Assembly (NCBI RefSeq): GCF_010692555.1
Contig: NZ_JAAHHG010000036.1
Span: forward strand, 1-45,471
Reading direction: 5' to 3'
From: Okeania sp. SIO3B5
GTDB lineage: Bacteria; Cyanobacteriota; Cyanobacteriia; Cyanobacteriales; Microcoleaceae
DNA: 45,471 nt
The stretch's first letter is position 1. Each line of letters begins with the position of its first letter. The translations under genes and the position numbers were made by a program. The notes beneath the pieces were generated by a model. That model was given only the letters and a program-made list of their open reading frames with translations. It made no database searches and was not told the origin of the DNA. Shown here in pieces: positions 1-8,924 of the stretch.

Positions 1-834
1 TTTAGCACTTGCAGTATTATGGGACTCAAAACTGCACCAGTACAAGTTACTTGGCTTGGTTGGGATACTTCAGGAGTACCAACTATTGATTATTATATTG
101 CCGATCCTTATGTTTTGCCAGAAGATGCCCAGGAATATTATCAAGAAAAAATACTACGATTGCCACAAACTTATTTGGCTATAGATGGGTTTGAAGTTGG
201 TACACCAAGCATTATGCGTGCTGATTTGGAAATTGCTGATGATGCCGTGGTTTACTTTAGTACGCAAACTGGTGCTAAATATAATCCCCAAATAGCTAAA
301 TTACAAATGCAAATTTTGAGGGAAATTCCTAACAGTTACTTTTTAATTAAGAGTTTTGGCGAACAAGATTCTCTCAATCGCTTCTTTTTTGACATAGCTG
401 AAGAAGAAGGGGTAGCCAGAGAAAGAATAAAATTTATCCCCAGAGTCAAACTAGAGGAAACCCACCGCGCCAACCTGCAAATAGCAGATATTGTCTTAGA
501 TACTTATCCTTACAACGGAGCAACAACTACTTTAGAAACTTTGTGGATGGGTATTCCTATTGTCACAAAAGTAGGTGAACAATTTGCAGCACGCAACAGC
601 TACACCATGATGATGAATGCTGGCATCACCGAAGGTATTGCTTGGAGCGATAAAGAATATGTGGAGTGGGGGATTAGGTTAGGAAAAGACGAAGCATTGC
701 GACAACAAATATCTTGGAAGCTCAGAAAATCAAAGCAAACTGCTCCACTGTGGAATGCAAAACAGTTTACTCGTGAGATGGAGAAAGCTTATGAACAAAT
801 GTGGCAAATTTATACTGAAGGTTCTAGAGATTAA
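1..834 (+). CDS. SPINDLY/OGT-like GT41 glycosyltransferase, C-terminal part (5-prime truncated by window edge)
   Basis: The frame is open from base 1, so the gene starts outside the window. The first visible Met (base 19) lies inside the conserved catalytic fold and is not the true start. The 277 visible residues match the C-terminal half of bacterial GT41 O-linked GlcNAc transferase/SPINDLY proteins. Visible family features are the VTWLGW and TIDYYIADPYVLPE blocks, the sugar-nucleotide-binding DTYPYNGATTTLETLWMG block and the AARNSYTMMMNAGI block. Such proteins normally carry N-terminal TPRs, which would be off-window, and transfer a sugar to Ser/Thr of proteins or to glycans in the cytoplasm. 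The acceptor cannot be told from sequence. The gene converges on the minus-strand glycan genes with only 13 bases between the stop codons. A diverged copy of this fold is in the neighbouring gene at 848-3835. Confidence 0.9.
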   Translation, partial: FSTCSIMGLKTAPVQVTWLGWDTSGVPTIDYYIADPYVLPEDAQEYYQEKILRLPQTYLAIDGFEVGTPSIMRADLEIADDAVVYFSTQTGAKYNPQIAKLQMQILREIPNSYFLIKSFGEQDSLNRFFFDIAEEEGVARERIKFIPRVKLEETHRANLQIADIVLDTYPYNGATTTLETLWMGIPIVTKVGEQFAARNSYTMMMNAGITEGIAWSDKEYVEWGIRLGKDEALRQQISWKLRKSKQTAPLWNAKQFTREMEKAYEQMWQIYTEGSRD

Positions 835-847
835 CATTAAGATAATC

Positions 848-3835
848 CTAGAAAGAATAAGTATTTTCTACTTTTACTTGATTAACCTTTTCTTTGTTTT
901 CATTGTCCAATATAACTCTACCTTGGAGTAGTGGTTTAAGAGCTTCCCATTGCATTTTACTCAACTCTCCAATAATGGACATTTCAGGCCCCTCTTCAAC
1001 ATCTAGCTCCTCTTCCATTAGTAAATTCATAACTATACTAGACAAAGCAATATCTGCATCTTCATCAGAAATATTACTGTTATCAATCAGTAAAGTCATT
1101 TTAGTTTTATCTGGATGAGAAGCGATCGCCTTCAGTACCCTAGCAAAATCTTGGTACAGTAATTCTTCTGATTGACTCCAGTCTGGGAAGATAATTAAGT
1201 TAATATCTTTCAAGTTCAGATTAGCTTTAAGTTCATTTGTTAGATAATTTTGAAATGTTTTTTGGCATAAAATATCAAATTTATACGAATAGATACGACT
1301 ATCAAGGAATTGGGGATTATTCTGAATTTTCTGTCTAATATGCTCTTGGTACTGTTTCTGCAACTCTTGTTTAGTTCCAAGAGTAGTTGCCAAGTTAACA
1401 TAAGCTTCTTCATTGTTTGCAATTAATTCAGGTATTTGCAGCGATCTTAATAGTGATGCTCCTCTTCGAGAGCGAGAATACTCCCCTTCCATAACAACTA
1501 TAGGTAAACCCACCTCTAATGGATCTATTAGCGAACTCATACCAGAAAATGGGTAAGTATCTAGATAAATATTTGCTACTTTCAAACATTCTTTAATATC
1601 AGCACGATTTGGTAGAGGAGTAAGTAAGATTAATCTATTTTCACTGATTCCATGCTTACTTAATCTAGAAAAGAAGCGTTTCTTAAAAGTTTCTATTGGA
1701 TAAGTTGGAGCCCAGTTAGGATTAAACGGATATAGGACTAGAGTAGAGTTGGGCACATTAGCAAGTATTTTTGCCCATACAGCTTCAACTTCTGGAATAA
1801 TTTTATAAAAATTTGCTCCTGATATATAAACTACTGCATCCTCAGCAATACCTAGATTTTCTCTACTGATTTTTGTGGTGATTAAAAGTTGCTCTTCAGT
1901 ACCAAAATCAAAACATTGATCTATGCCGTCTAAAGTTAATAATTTCTCTGTATAATCTTTTTCCGAATTATTTTTTAATTCTGTGATATTTCCAGATATA
2001 TAGTAATCTATATGACGCATTCCGGTAGTTACAGGTGAGTTCATTCCTACCATTTGTAACCTGGCAAGACGATGCAATGCTAGTAAACTAATTACATTAG
2101 TTTGTGCAGTTACATTGGGAGAGATAAAAAGAATATCCAAGTCATCATTACGAATTGTTTTTACCTGGTTTTCTAAACTTTCTGGAAGTTGAACTACTGC
2201 ATCTGCATGACCTGAGCAATATCTTTCTAAACGATGACCACTTGTTTGTAGCGAATAAAGAATAATCTCAAATATTTCTCGATTCAAATACTTATATAAT
2301 GGCAAAGTTGCAAATGTTTCTGGATGAGGGTCAAAATTATTTGCAAGTATACCGAAACGAATTTTATTTCTAGCAGGTAGTCTACTAGGAAAATCATAGT
2401 CTATGTTATACCCTTTTAATTTTAAGGCAAATTCTAGTATTTCAGCACGCTTTTTATAGATATCTTTCAAATTATATTTACAAAAATATAGAAATAAATT
2501 TGCATTAGCAGCAAAGGAAATTGCTATATCTTGAGCATTTTTTGATTCTGGAGAACTGAAGATATAGGAATGAAGACAATTAATTGCCTTATTAATATGG
2601 TGATAGTAATTATCTACTTCCCCAATTTCCTGAAAACAAGATGGGGCATCAAATAAAAATTTAACATAGTTATTTAGTAGCCAATTAGGAATTTTTGATA
2701 GATCGTATTGTACTGGAAATTGGTGGGGGTATTTATACAACATAGCTACCAGTAGATACTGAATAGCTTGATTTTCATCAAATTCTCTAGACATATTTAA
2801 AATTAGGTCCTTGATAAAATTTTCTTCGGTATCGGTGAAACTTTCTTCTCGAACTCTAGTATTCAATATCCTGTTTATTGCATCTTGCTTAATTACACTG
2901 TTCAGTTCTTCTGAAGTAATATTTAACCATAAATTTGCTATTTGATGGCGAAGATAGGATAAATTTCTAGTAAAGACTGTTTTTTGGATAAACTCATCAA
3001 CTTTTTCTTCTCTAATGACAGTATTAGGGTGCTTTAAAGGAAATGAAATTTCCTCTACAGGCGTACTAGCTAATAAGCTATCTACATTAATTGTATTTGT
3101 AGAATCAACATTAAATCCAATATTAGAAACTAAGTTTTTTTCGGGAATAATTGTTAAACCATTTTGTAGCCAGCAAGCAAACTTCCAACGAAAAGCCCAT
3201 GAATTAATATGACCATCATAAGTAGCTTGAAAAGTTCTCGTCCATTGTTCTGCTACTTGAGGCTCTTTAAATAATTTCAACAGCCAGTTATTATCTCTAA
3301 GTTCTGGCCATTGCTTCATTTCAAAGTCAAAATACTGCCACGCACGTCTCCAAGTTGCCCATCCCCAACAGTCAATATAGCGAGAAAAATAGTAGCTATA
3401 ATTGTTTGGTTTCCAGCCAAATAAGAAGTTAGTACCAGTTATTACCATAACCTGTTGATTATAGCGATAGTAATCTAACAATTCTTCAGAAAATCGAAAA
3501 AATGTTGGGTCTGGAAGACAGTCATCTTCAAGAATTATAGCTTCTTCTACATTATTAAAAACCCAATCTAAGCCACTAGCAACCCGATGCTTCAAACCCA
3601 TGTTAGTATCTGAGTAATTTTTTAATACTTCACATTCCCAGTCTACTTTTTCAATTATTTGGCGAGTTGCTTGACACTTTTCTAATTCACCCGGTTTATC
3701 GGGACGTGGACCATCAGCAATAACTAATAATTTAGCAGGTTTAACTTGCCGAAGTGCTTCAAAAACTTTTTGAGTCGTATCCGGTCGTTTAAAGATAATT
3801 AGACAGACAGGGGTATTTAACTGGCGATCGCTCAT
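848..3835 (-). CDS. Fusion: GT-A glycosyltransferase + GT41-like domain + unnamed C-terminal domain
   Basis: This 995-residue protein has three parts. Residues 8-270 form a GT-A nucleotide-sugar transferase (GT2/GNT-I-like): an N-terminal IIFKRPD strand, an EDD metal-binding motif at 103-105 and the CWGWATWRRAW block near 156-166. Residues 290-480 are helical and unassigned. Residues 490-865 are a diverged GT41/SPINDLY-like fold, with ALHRLARLQ at 586-594 and DTYPFSG at 759-765, recognisably related to the convergent gene at 1-834. Residues 878-980 form a domain shared with the C-terminus of the 1425-residue protein at 10643-14920; I do not recognise it. The protein probably adds two sugars in succession, but donor and acceptor are unknown. 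It is the last gene of the minus-strand train and lies 76 bases after its upstream neighbour. The ATG follows AGATTTTCTT, a weak ribosome binding site. Confidence 0.85.
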   Translation of the reverse strand: MSDRQLNTPVCLIIFKRPDTTQKVFEALRQVKPAKLLVIADGPRPDKPGELEKCQATRQIIEKVDWECEVLKNYSDTNMGLKHRVASGLDWVFNNVEEAIILEDDCLPDPTFFRFSEELLDYYRYNQQVMVITGTNFLFGWKPNNYSYYFSRYIDCWGWATWRRAWQYFDFEMKQWPELRDNNWLLKLFKEPQVAEQWTRTFQATYDGHINSWAFRWKFACWLQNGLTIIPEKNLVSNIGFNVDSTNTINVDSLLASTPVEEISFPLKHPNTVIREEKVDEFIQKTVFTRNLSYLRHQIANLWLNITSEELNSVIKQDAINRILNTRVREESFTDTEENFIKDLILNMSREFDENQAIQYLLVAMLYKYPHQFPVQYDLSKIPNWLLNNYVKFLFDAPSCFQEIGEVDNYYHHINKAINCLHSYIFSSPESKNAQDIAISFAANANLFLYFCKYNLKDIYKKRAEILEFALKLKGYNIDYDFPSRLPARNKIRFGILANNFDPHPETFATLPLYKYLNREIFEIILYSLQTSGHRLERYCSGHADAVVQLPESLENQVKTIRNDDLDILFISPNVTAQTNVISLLALHRLARLQMVGMNSPVTTGMRHIDYYISGNITELKNNSEKDYTEKLLTLDGIDQCFDFGTEEQLLITTKISRENLGIAEDAVVYISGANFYKIIPEVEAVWAKILANVPNSTLVLYPFNPNWAPTYPIETFKKRFFSRLSKHGISENRLILLTPLPNRADIKECLKVANIYLDTYPFSGMSSLIDPLEVGLPIVVMEGEYSRSRRGASLLRSLQIPELIANNEEAYVNLATTLGTKQELQKQYQEHIRQKIQNNPQFLDSRIYSYKFDILCQKTFQNYLTNELKANLNLKDINLIIFPDWSQSEELLYQDFARVLKAIASHPDKTKMTLLIDNSNISDEDADIALSSIVMNLLMEEELDVEEGPEMSIIGELSKMQWEALKPLLQGRVILDNENKEKVNQVKVENTYSF

Positions 3836-3911
3836 AAGAAAATCTCTTCGTATGGTAATGAAATAGCTAGGTACAGAAAACGTGAAATTAAAAACTTACA
3901 ATACCTAATTG

Positions 3912-5630
3912 CTAATCGTCATTTTTGATTGCATCTAGTATGATTGAAGTGTAATTTAACTTTCCGTTTTTATTTCTTTCATCAAACCTTTTAGACCTAT
4001 ATATTTTTCCTTCATTTTCATTCCAACTTGTAAAATTAAATTTACCTTTTTCATCAAAATACTCCAGAAGATTTACACGAAAACCAACTTTTTCAAAGAC
4101 TTCTCTCACAGAAGCATAATTATAAAGAATTTTGTGTTCTTCGCTTCCAAAGCCAGTTCCTCCTGGTTTCACCATGTTAATATACTCGTAGCTGGGGTGG
4201 AATCCATCTGGAACTGCTACTCTCAAATACCCACCAGGCTTTAGGTATTTGTAGCAAATTTTAGCTGCTCGAAGGCCATCATCTCTAGTTAGATGTTCCC
4301 AAAGGTGTTCTGCCAGAATAGCATCTATTGGTGAGTTAGAAAAATATTTTTCCCAGTCCTCTTGATTCAATAAGTTAAGAGTATAAATATCTGTACTTAG
4401 CCAACCTGGTTGGTAAGTACTTACCGAACCAAGCATCACTCGTAATGGTATCCTTGTTGAAACCAGTTTTTGTAAAAGATTGGTAACATGTTTGCGTACT
4501 TCACTCCAATCTGGCTGAAGTGCCAAAGCTCTCTGATAATCAACTATTGCTTTTTCAAGCTTCTTTTCTTGCTCTTGTGCAATAGCTTTCTGATAATAAA
4601 CTTTTGCCTTTTCAAGCTTCTTTTTTTGCTCTAAAGTATTGCCAAAATTTTTGTCGGTATTAGAACTCTTAAGTTGAGCAGTAATAACTTGGTTTTGTTT
4701 TTCTGAATTTGCTGGAATGGCTTTTCCTCGAATATTACTTTGTAGAGACACTTCTGGTAAAAAAAGTGATACTTGCTCAGAAACTTCTCTCAAAGTTTTC
4801 AAATAACAACCATATATATTTCGCCAAATTATCTGGTCACTAAATCGTTTCATTGGCAAGTTAGGATTGAGAGAAAATTTCTCAAAATCTTTTTTATAAT
4901 GTTTGAAAGCATGAAAGTGGAAAAATATCAAGGGTTGTTCATCAACCCATACTTGATTTCCATCAGCATAGATTAGATAGTTATTAGTGTTCCAATGTCC
5001 CACATTAACCCCCTTATGTTGCAAAACAACTACACCCGAAAAACGATTAGGCCAATCATCTAAATATTTTTGGTCTGCAAACTTTCCGTTTTCCGGGCGA
5101 TCGTAACACCATTCGATGCACTTTTCACGCCACCAACGTAAACAAGCAAACCCGTTTTCATCGCGCCTGAAGGATAACCAACCGACGTTATAAATACCGA
5201 ATTTGACTAATTCTAAGCGATCGCTAGAAAAACGATGCTCTATGATAGCTATAGAGTCATCGGCTATTTCCTCATAAATTGGGGTTATATCTGAGAAGAA
5301 AAACAAGTCGGCATCCAGATAAGTAATTAAATCTACTTCTGGATAGTTATTGAGAACGAATAAAGGTAAAGATGGACTACAGGTAAAATAGTATTCAATT
5401 AACCTGCGGTTTTGTTTTGCCCCAAGCAGCGCTTCATCTCCTTGCTCAAATTCGCTCAGGGAAATCAGATTAATATCTGGCAAATCTAGCTGTTTGAGAG
5501 TATCATAGCAGGTTTGACTCAGGCATAAAACCCAAAGTTTAAATTCTGGGGAATGCTGCTTTAACGAGCGATAAAGAGCCAACCCCAGAGGTAAATAATT
5601 ATGGTCGAAGTAGGTACAAAAATAGTGCAT
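3912..5630 (-). CDS. Fusion: GT8-like glycosyltransferase + short TPR/coiled linker + SAM methyltransferase-like domain
   Basis: The protein has 572 residues. Residues 1-285 resemble a putative retaining GT-A glycosyltransferase; YLDADLF (104-110) supplies the DxD metal/nucleotide-sugar motif, and GVNVGHWN and FHFHAF come later. Residues 335-372 hold one or two TPR-like, Lys/Glu-rich helices (QKAI, YQRALALQP). Residues 395-570 look like a small predicted SAM-dependent methyltransferase of the type-11/COG4627 kind: AEHLWEHL at 440-447 and LKPGGYLRVAVPD at 463-475. A classical GxGxG motif I is not obvious, so methyl transfer by this domain is uncertain. The ATG overlaps the TAA of the upstream aminotransferase by one base (TAATG), which implies translational coupling and a shared product pathway. 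Confidence 0.82.
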   Translation of the reverse strand: MHYFCTYFDHNYLPLGLALYRSLKQHSPEFKLWVLCLSQTCYDTLKQLDLPDINLISLSEFEQGDEALLGAKQNRRLIEYYFTCSPSLPLFVLNNYPEVDLITYLDADLFFFSDITPIYEEIADDSIAIIEHRFSSDRLELVKFGIYNVGWLSFRRDENGFACLRWWREKCIEWCYDRPENGKFADQKYLDDWPNRFSGVVVLQHKGVNVGHWNTNNYLIYADGNQVWVDEQPLIFFHFHAFKHYKKDFEKFSLNPNLPMKRFSDQIIWRNIYGCYLKTLREVSEQVSLFLPEVSLQSNIRGKAIPANSEKQNQVITAQLKSSNTDKNFGNTLEQKKKLEKAKVYYQKAIAQEQEKKLEKAIVDYQRALALQPDWSEVRKHVTNLLQKLVSTRIPLRVMLGSVSTYQPGWLSTDIYTLNLLNQEDWEKYFSNSPIDAILAEHLWEHLTRDDGLRAAKICYKYLKPGGYLRVAVPDGFHPSYEYINMVKPGGTGFGSEEHKILYNYASVREVFEKVGFRVNLLEYFDEKGKFNFTSWNENEGKIYRSKRFDERNKNGKLNYTSIILDAIKNDD

Positions 5631-6790
5631 TATTTATCTCCTCCTTTTTGTTGATACCATAAAGCGATCGCTTCTCCAATTCGCCGAACTCCATCATCGC
5701 CCAATTGGGGATACATTGGCAAGCTAAATATTTCTTTGCCGATTTTTTCTGTTGTTTCCAGTCCGCCACTGCCTATGGGAAGGCGATCGCGATAAGCTGG
5801 TTGTAAGTGAACTGGTGAAGGATAGTGAATCGCAGTACCAATAGCCTTTTCTTTCAAAAACCCTCTGATATCATCTCTATTTTCTCCCCGCACCACATAT
5901 TGATGATAAACATGGTCTATATTTCCTTGCAGTTTTGGCAACTTCCAAGGTATATTAGCAAGCAAACCATCGTATTTTTCTGCAATATGTTGGCGTTGCT
6001 GGTTGTCTCCATCAAGATATTGCAGTTTTACCCGCAAAATAGCAGCTTGCATCGGGTCTAAACGAGTATTCATTCCTGGTACATCGCTAATAAATCGCTG
6101 TCGCCAACCATATTGACGCAAGGTCAACACTTTTTCTGCCAAAACCTCATCGCTAGTCGTCACGGCACCACCATCACCTAACGCCCCCAGATTCTTCGTT
6201 GGGTAGAAGCTAAATGCAGCCAAGTGCCCCCAACAGCCAGTTTTGCGACCCTCAATAGTAGCACCGTGGGATTGAGCGCAATCTTCAATGACATATAACT
6301 GGTAGCGATCGGCAATATCCATAATAGCTGTCATATCCGCAGGATGCCCGTACAAATGAACCGGAATAATTGCCTTTAACCGTCCTGGTGGAGAAGTAGA
6401 ATTTAAAATCTCTACCACTGTCTCCTCTAGACAATTCACATCCATCGTGAAAGTTATTGGATCGATATCCACCAACACAGGCGTCACTCCCACAAGCTCG
6501 ATCGCTGCCACAGTGGCAACCGCCGTATGGGATACCGTAATAACCAAATCTCCCGCGCCGATACCGCAAGCACGCAGAGCAATTTCTAAAGCATCAGTAC
6601 CATTGGCAACGCCAACAGCATGACTGACGCCGATGTAGGAAGCAAATTCTTTTTCGAATGCCTCGACTTCGCTACCCAAAATATACCATCCACTGTCTAG
6701 TACTCTGGCAACGGCAGCATCAATTTCTGCCTTATGGGCAAGATAACCAACTTTAGGATTTGTTTGTAGAATTGATTCTTGGTGTTCCAT
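5630..6790 (-). CDS. DegT/DnrJ/EryC1/StrS-family PLP sugar aminotransferase
   Basis: At 386 residues this is full length for the family. It has the N-terminal GWYILG block (34-39), the ANGTDAL PLP-phosphate block (62-68), IEDCAQSHGA with the PLP ring-binding Asp170, and FSFYPTKNLGALGDGG with Lys199 as the Schiff-base lysine. These enzymes transfer an amino group from glutamate to a keto-sugar nucleotide, giving an amino-deoxysugar donor. The exact substrate (3-keto or 4-keto dTDP/UDP sugar) cannot be fixed. The SDR enzyme encoded 3 bases upstream probably acts earlier in the same pathway, and the glycosyltransferase fusion overlapping the stop by one base probably uses the product. The start codon is ATG, with GGAGG-like sequence absent. 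Confidence 0.93.
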   Translation of the reverse strand: MEHQESILQTNPKVGYLAHKAEIDAAVARVLDSGWYILGSEVEAFEKEFASYIGVSHAVGVANGTDALEIALRACGIGAGDLVITVSHTAVATVAAIELVGVTPVLVDIDPITFTMDVNCLEETVVEILNSTSPPGRLKAIIPVHLYGHPADMTAIMDIADRYQLYVIEDCAQSHGATIEGRKTGCWGHLAAFSFYPTKNLGALGDGGAVTTSDEVLAEKVLTLRQYGWRQRFISDVPGMNTRLDPMQAAILRVKLQYLDGDNQQRQHIAEKYDGLLANIPWKLPKLQGNIDHVYHQYVVRGENRDDIRGFLKEKAIGTAIHYPSPVHLQPAYRDRLPIGSGGLETTEKIGKEIFSLPMYPQLGDDGVRRIGEAIALWYQQKGGDK

Positions 6791-6793
6791 AAT

Positions 6794-7780
6794 TTACAAA
6801 TAATGCTCCAGATGTTGGCGATAAAATTCAATACTCTCAGTCAACCCTTCTTGTAAAGATACTTTAGGTTCCCACCCCAATACTGACTTTATCAAACTGT
6901 AGTCGGAATAGTAATCTCCAATATCAATGCGCTTGCGTTCTTCTGGAAAGGAACGAATATTAAATTTTCCGCCCCCGTTAGCCTTAATTAGCACTTCCGC
7001 TAATTCCTTCAAACTAATGACGGCATCTCCACCCAGATTAAATACTTTACCGTTAGCTTCGGGACTAACTGCTGCCAGTAACAAAGCGTCTATAGCATCC
7101 TCCACATAAGTAAAATCTCTAAGCTGTTCGCCTCCCCAAACTTCAAAAGGTTTACCTTCAACTACTAACTTAATCCATATACCCAAAAATGTTTGACGAG
7201 CATCTTTAACTCGCATTCTTGGACCGTAGGTATTAGTTAAGCGCAGAGCAGAAGCATGAATCCCATAGACGTTGTTATAGAGGATATGATACCATTCCCC
7301 CGCCATTTTGTTAATGCCGTTGACATCTACCGGACGCACCAAGTGCTTTTCATCTACGGGGAGATAATCTGGTTTGCCGTAAATCTGGCGAGTGCTGGCA
7401 AATACTACTTTTATATCGGGGTTGTATTTGCGACAAGCTTCAAGGATGGATAGTTGCGATCGGCAGTTAATTTCTAAATCCGTGTAGGGGTCGTGCATCG
7501 AGTCGAGATGACTGGTTTGCCCCGCTAAATTAAACAAGTAATTCTGCCCCTGGACTAAATAACGCATACTGTACTCATCTCGTACGTCGGAGATGTTGAC
7601 CTTTACTCGTTCTTTAATCTCAGCAATGTTAAATAAGTTGCCACCGTATTCGGGAATTAAGCTATCCACTAGCAATACTTCTGCACCTAGTTTAACTAAA
7701 CGCTGGGCGAGGTTGCTGCCGATAAATCCAAGTCCGCCAGTAATTAAAACTTTACTATCTTTAAAATTAGTCTCAATCAT
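6794..7780 (-). CDS. NAD-dependent epimerase/dehydratase (extended SDR) with Asn in place of catalytic Tyr
   Basis: This 328-residue extended SDR has a clean Rossmann motif (TGGLGFIG, 14-21), an acidic NAD-ribose residue at Asp39 after the second strand, the ASTRQIYG strand with Ser129 and Thr130, and a RLTNTYGP sugar-nucleotide block. It is probably a nucleotide-sugar 4,6-dehydratase, epimerase or decarboxylase. The normal YxxxK catalytic pair reads NGINK: Asn154 stands where Tyr is expected and Lys158 is kept. The gene lies between the frameshifted methyltransferase (ATGA overlap, 4 bases) and the sugar aminotransferase (3-base gap), consistent with one operon. Because of the Tyr substitution, chemistry should not be assumed from the family name. 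Confidence 0.88.
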   Translation of the reverse strand: MIETNFKDSKVLITGGLGFIGSNLAQRLVKLGAEVLLVDSLIPEYGGNLFNIAEIKERVKVNISDVRDEYSMRYLVQGQNYLFNLAGQTSHLDSMHDPYTDLEINCRSQLSILEACRKYNPDIKVVFASTRQIYGKPDYLPVDEKHLVRPVDVNGINKMAGEWYHILYNNVYGIHASALRLTNTYGPRMRVKDARQTFLGIWIKLVVEGKPFEVWGGEQLRDFTYVEDAIDALLLAAVSPEANGKVFNLGGDAVISLKELAEVLIKANGGGKFNIRSFPEERKRIDIGDYYSDYSLIKSVLGWEPKVSLQEGLTESIEFYRQHLEHYL

Positions 7781-8884
7781 TTTTTCTTTCCTGTTTCATG
7801 GCGGAATAAAAAACCTGCTACTTCAAATGGTTCCGGTGCTTTATGAGGAAAAATCATCCAATCTATTAAAAATTCTCGCACCAATTTCATTCCCAAGGAT
7901 TTAGTGTAGTTTAGCAGTTCACTGGAATTAAGAACCCAGCATACACATTCTGCATCAATTCCAGATATTCTTTGGATGACCACATACGAGTTTGTTTGGC
8001 GAACTACATAAATTCTAGTAAGATAAAGGTATGAATTACAGACATCATTATAATTTCTGCAAGATTGACTGCCAATTTTGAGAGTATTGTAAGGAACCGC
8101 TGACCAACACTAGATCGTAATTTCCTTCAAAGCACTTATTTTCGTCTTCATACCAACTGACCTCTGGTAAGAACTCTCGACCTGCTTGACAAACTAGAGG
8201 TAATTCCTTAATGTGATAATCAAATTGTACTTCTGGAAACAAAGCTTTACTGACGAGGTAATAATCACCACAACTACCTCCCCAGTCTAGAATAGATAGT
8301 TTTTCTTTTTTGCGACTAGCTAAACCTAAAATATAGGCATAAGTCATAAATATATTTTTTTCTGCATAATTTGGAGCTGTGGGACTAAATGTTTCTCCTG
8401 GAGAACCTAATGGTTTAGTTCCCTTGTATTTTGCTAAAAAAGAATCCCAATTTTTTCGTAGTTGATCTATGCGATCTTGAGTATCGTAACCTTTGTTGCG
8501 ATCGTCAGTAGTTTGCCAAGCATTACTAAGGTATTCCCAAGTTGTTTTTGTCTTTGAAATATCAGGTTTTAAATCTACCGCTTTTTGCCAATAAGCCTTA
8601 GCTTCATCAAACAGAGCTTGATGGCTAAAAACATGAGCCATCTTCCAATAAGCACTGGCCGAATCTAGTTGGAGAGCGATCGCTTTCTTCAAATTCTTTT
8701 GAGCTCTATCGAAGTCTCCTTGGCTACTTAGAATAAAGCCAAGGTTATTGTATGCTTGCCCCAAGTGAGGTTTTAATTTGATGACTTTTTCATAGCATTC
8801 TATGGCCTTTTCCATCATATTTTGCTCATAAAAATAATTTGCCAGATTAAAATATTCCTGTGCCAAACTTTCTGTGTCTATCAT
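7777..8884 (-). pseudogene. TPR + sugar-methyltransferase-like gene (TIGR04325 type) split by a one-base frameshift
   Basis: The first open part (8884 to 8048) encodes 278 residues: TPRs at 7-105, then a methyltransferase with LDWGGSCGDYY (199-209) and a DLVLVSGSLQYS block. It stops at TAA 8050-8048 just after QKL. Dropping one base at about 8051 restores a frame that reads NDVCNSYLYLTR and runs to the TGA at 7777. It matches residue for residue the C-terminus of the neighbouring protein at 8925-10598, including SLGMxLVREFL and GFLFR. So this is one gene of about 368 codons with a single extra base. The distal frame still ends in an ATGA overlap with the SDR start, which argues for recent damage, a sequencing error or slippage rather than old decay. 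A short ORF beginning at 7983 is just the tail of this gene. Confidence 0.85.
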
Positions 8885-8924
8885 TTTTTACCTTACCCAG
8901 TTCAGTCAAATAAAAATAGCATCG

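Noticed and set aside
7777-7983. Independent 68-codon gene upstream of the SDR gene
   Set aside because: It is the frameshifted C-terminus of the methyltransferase at 8884-8048, as shown by alignment with the paralogue at 8925-10598.
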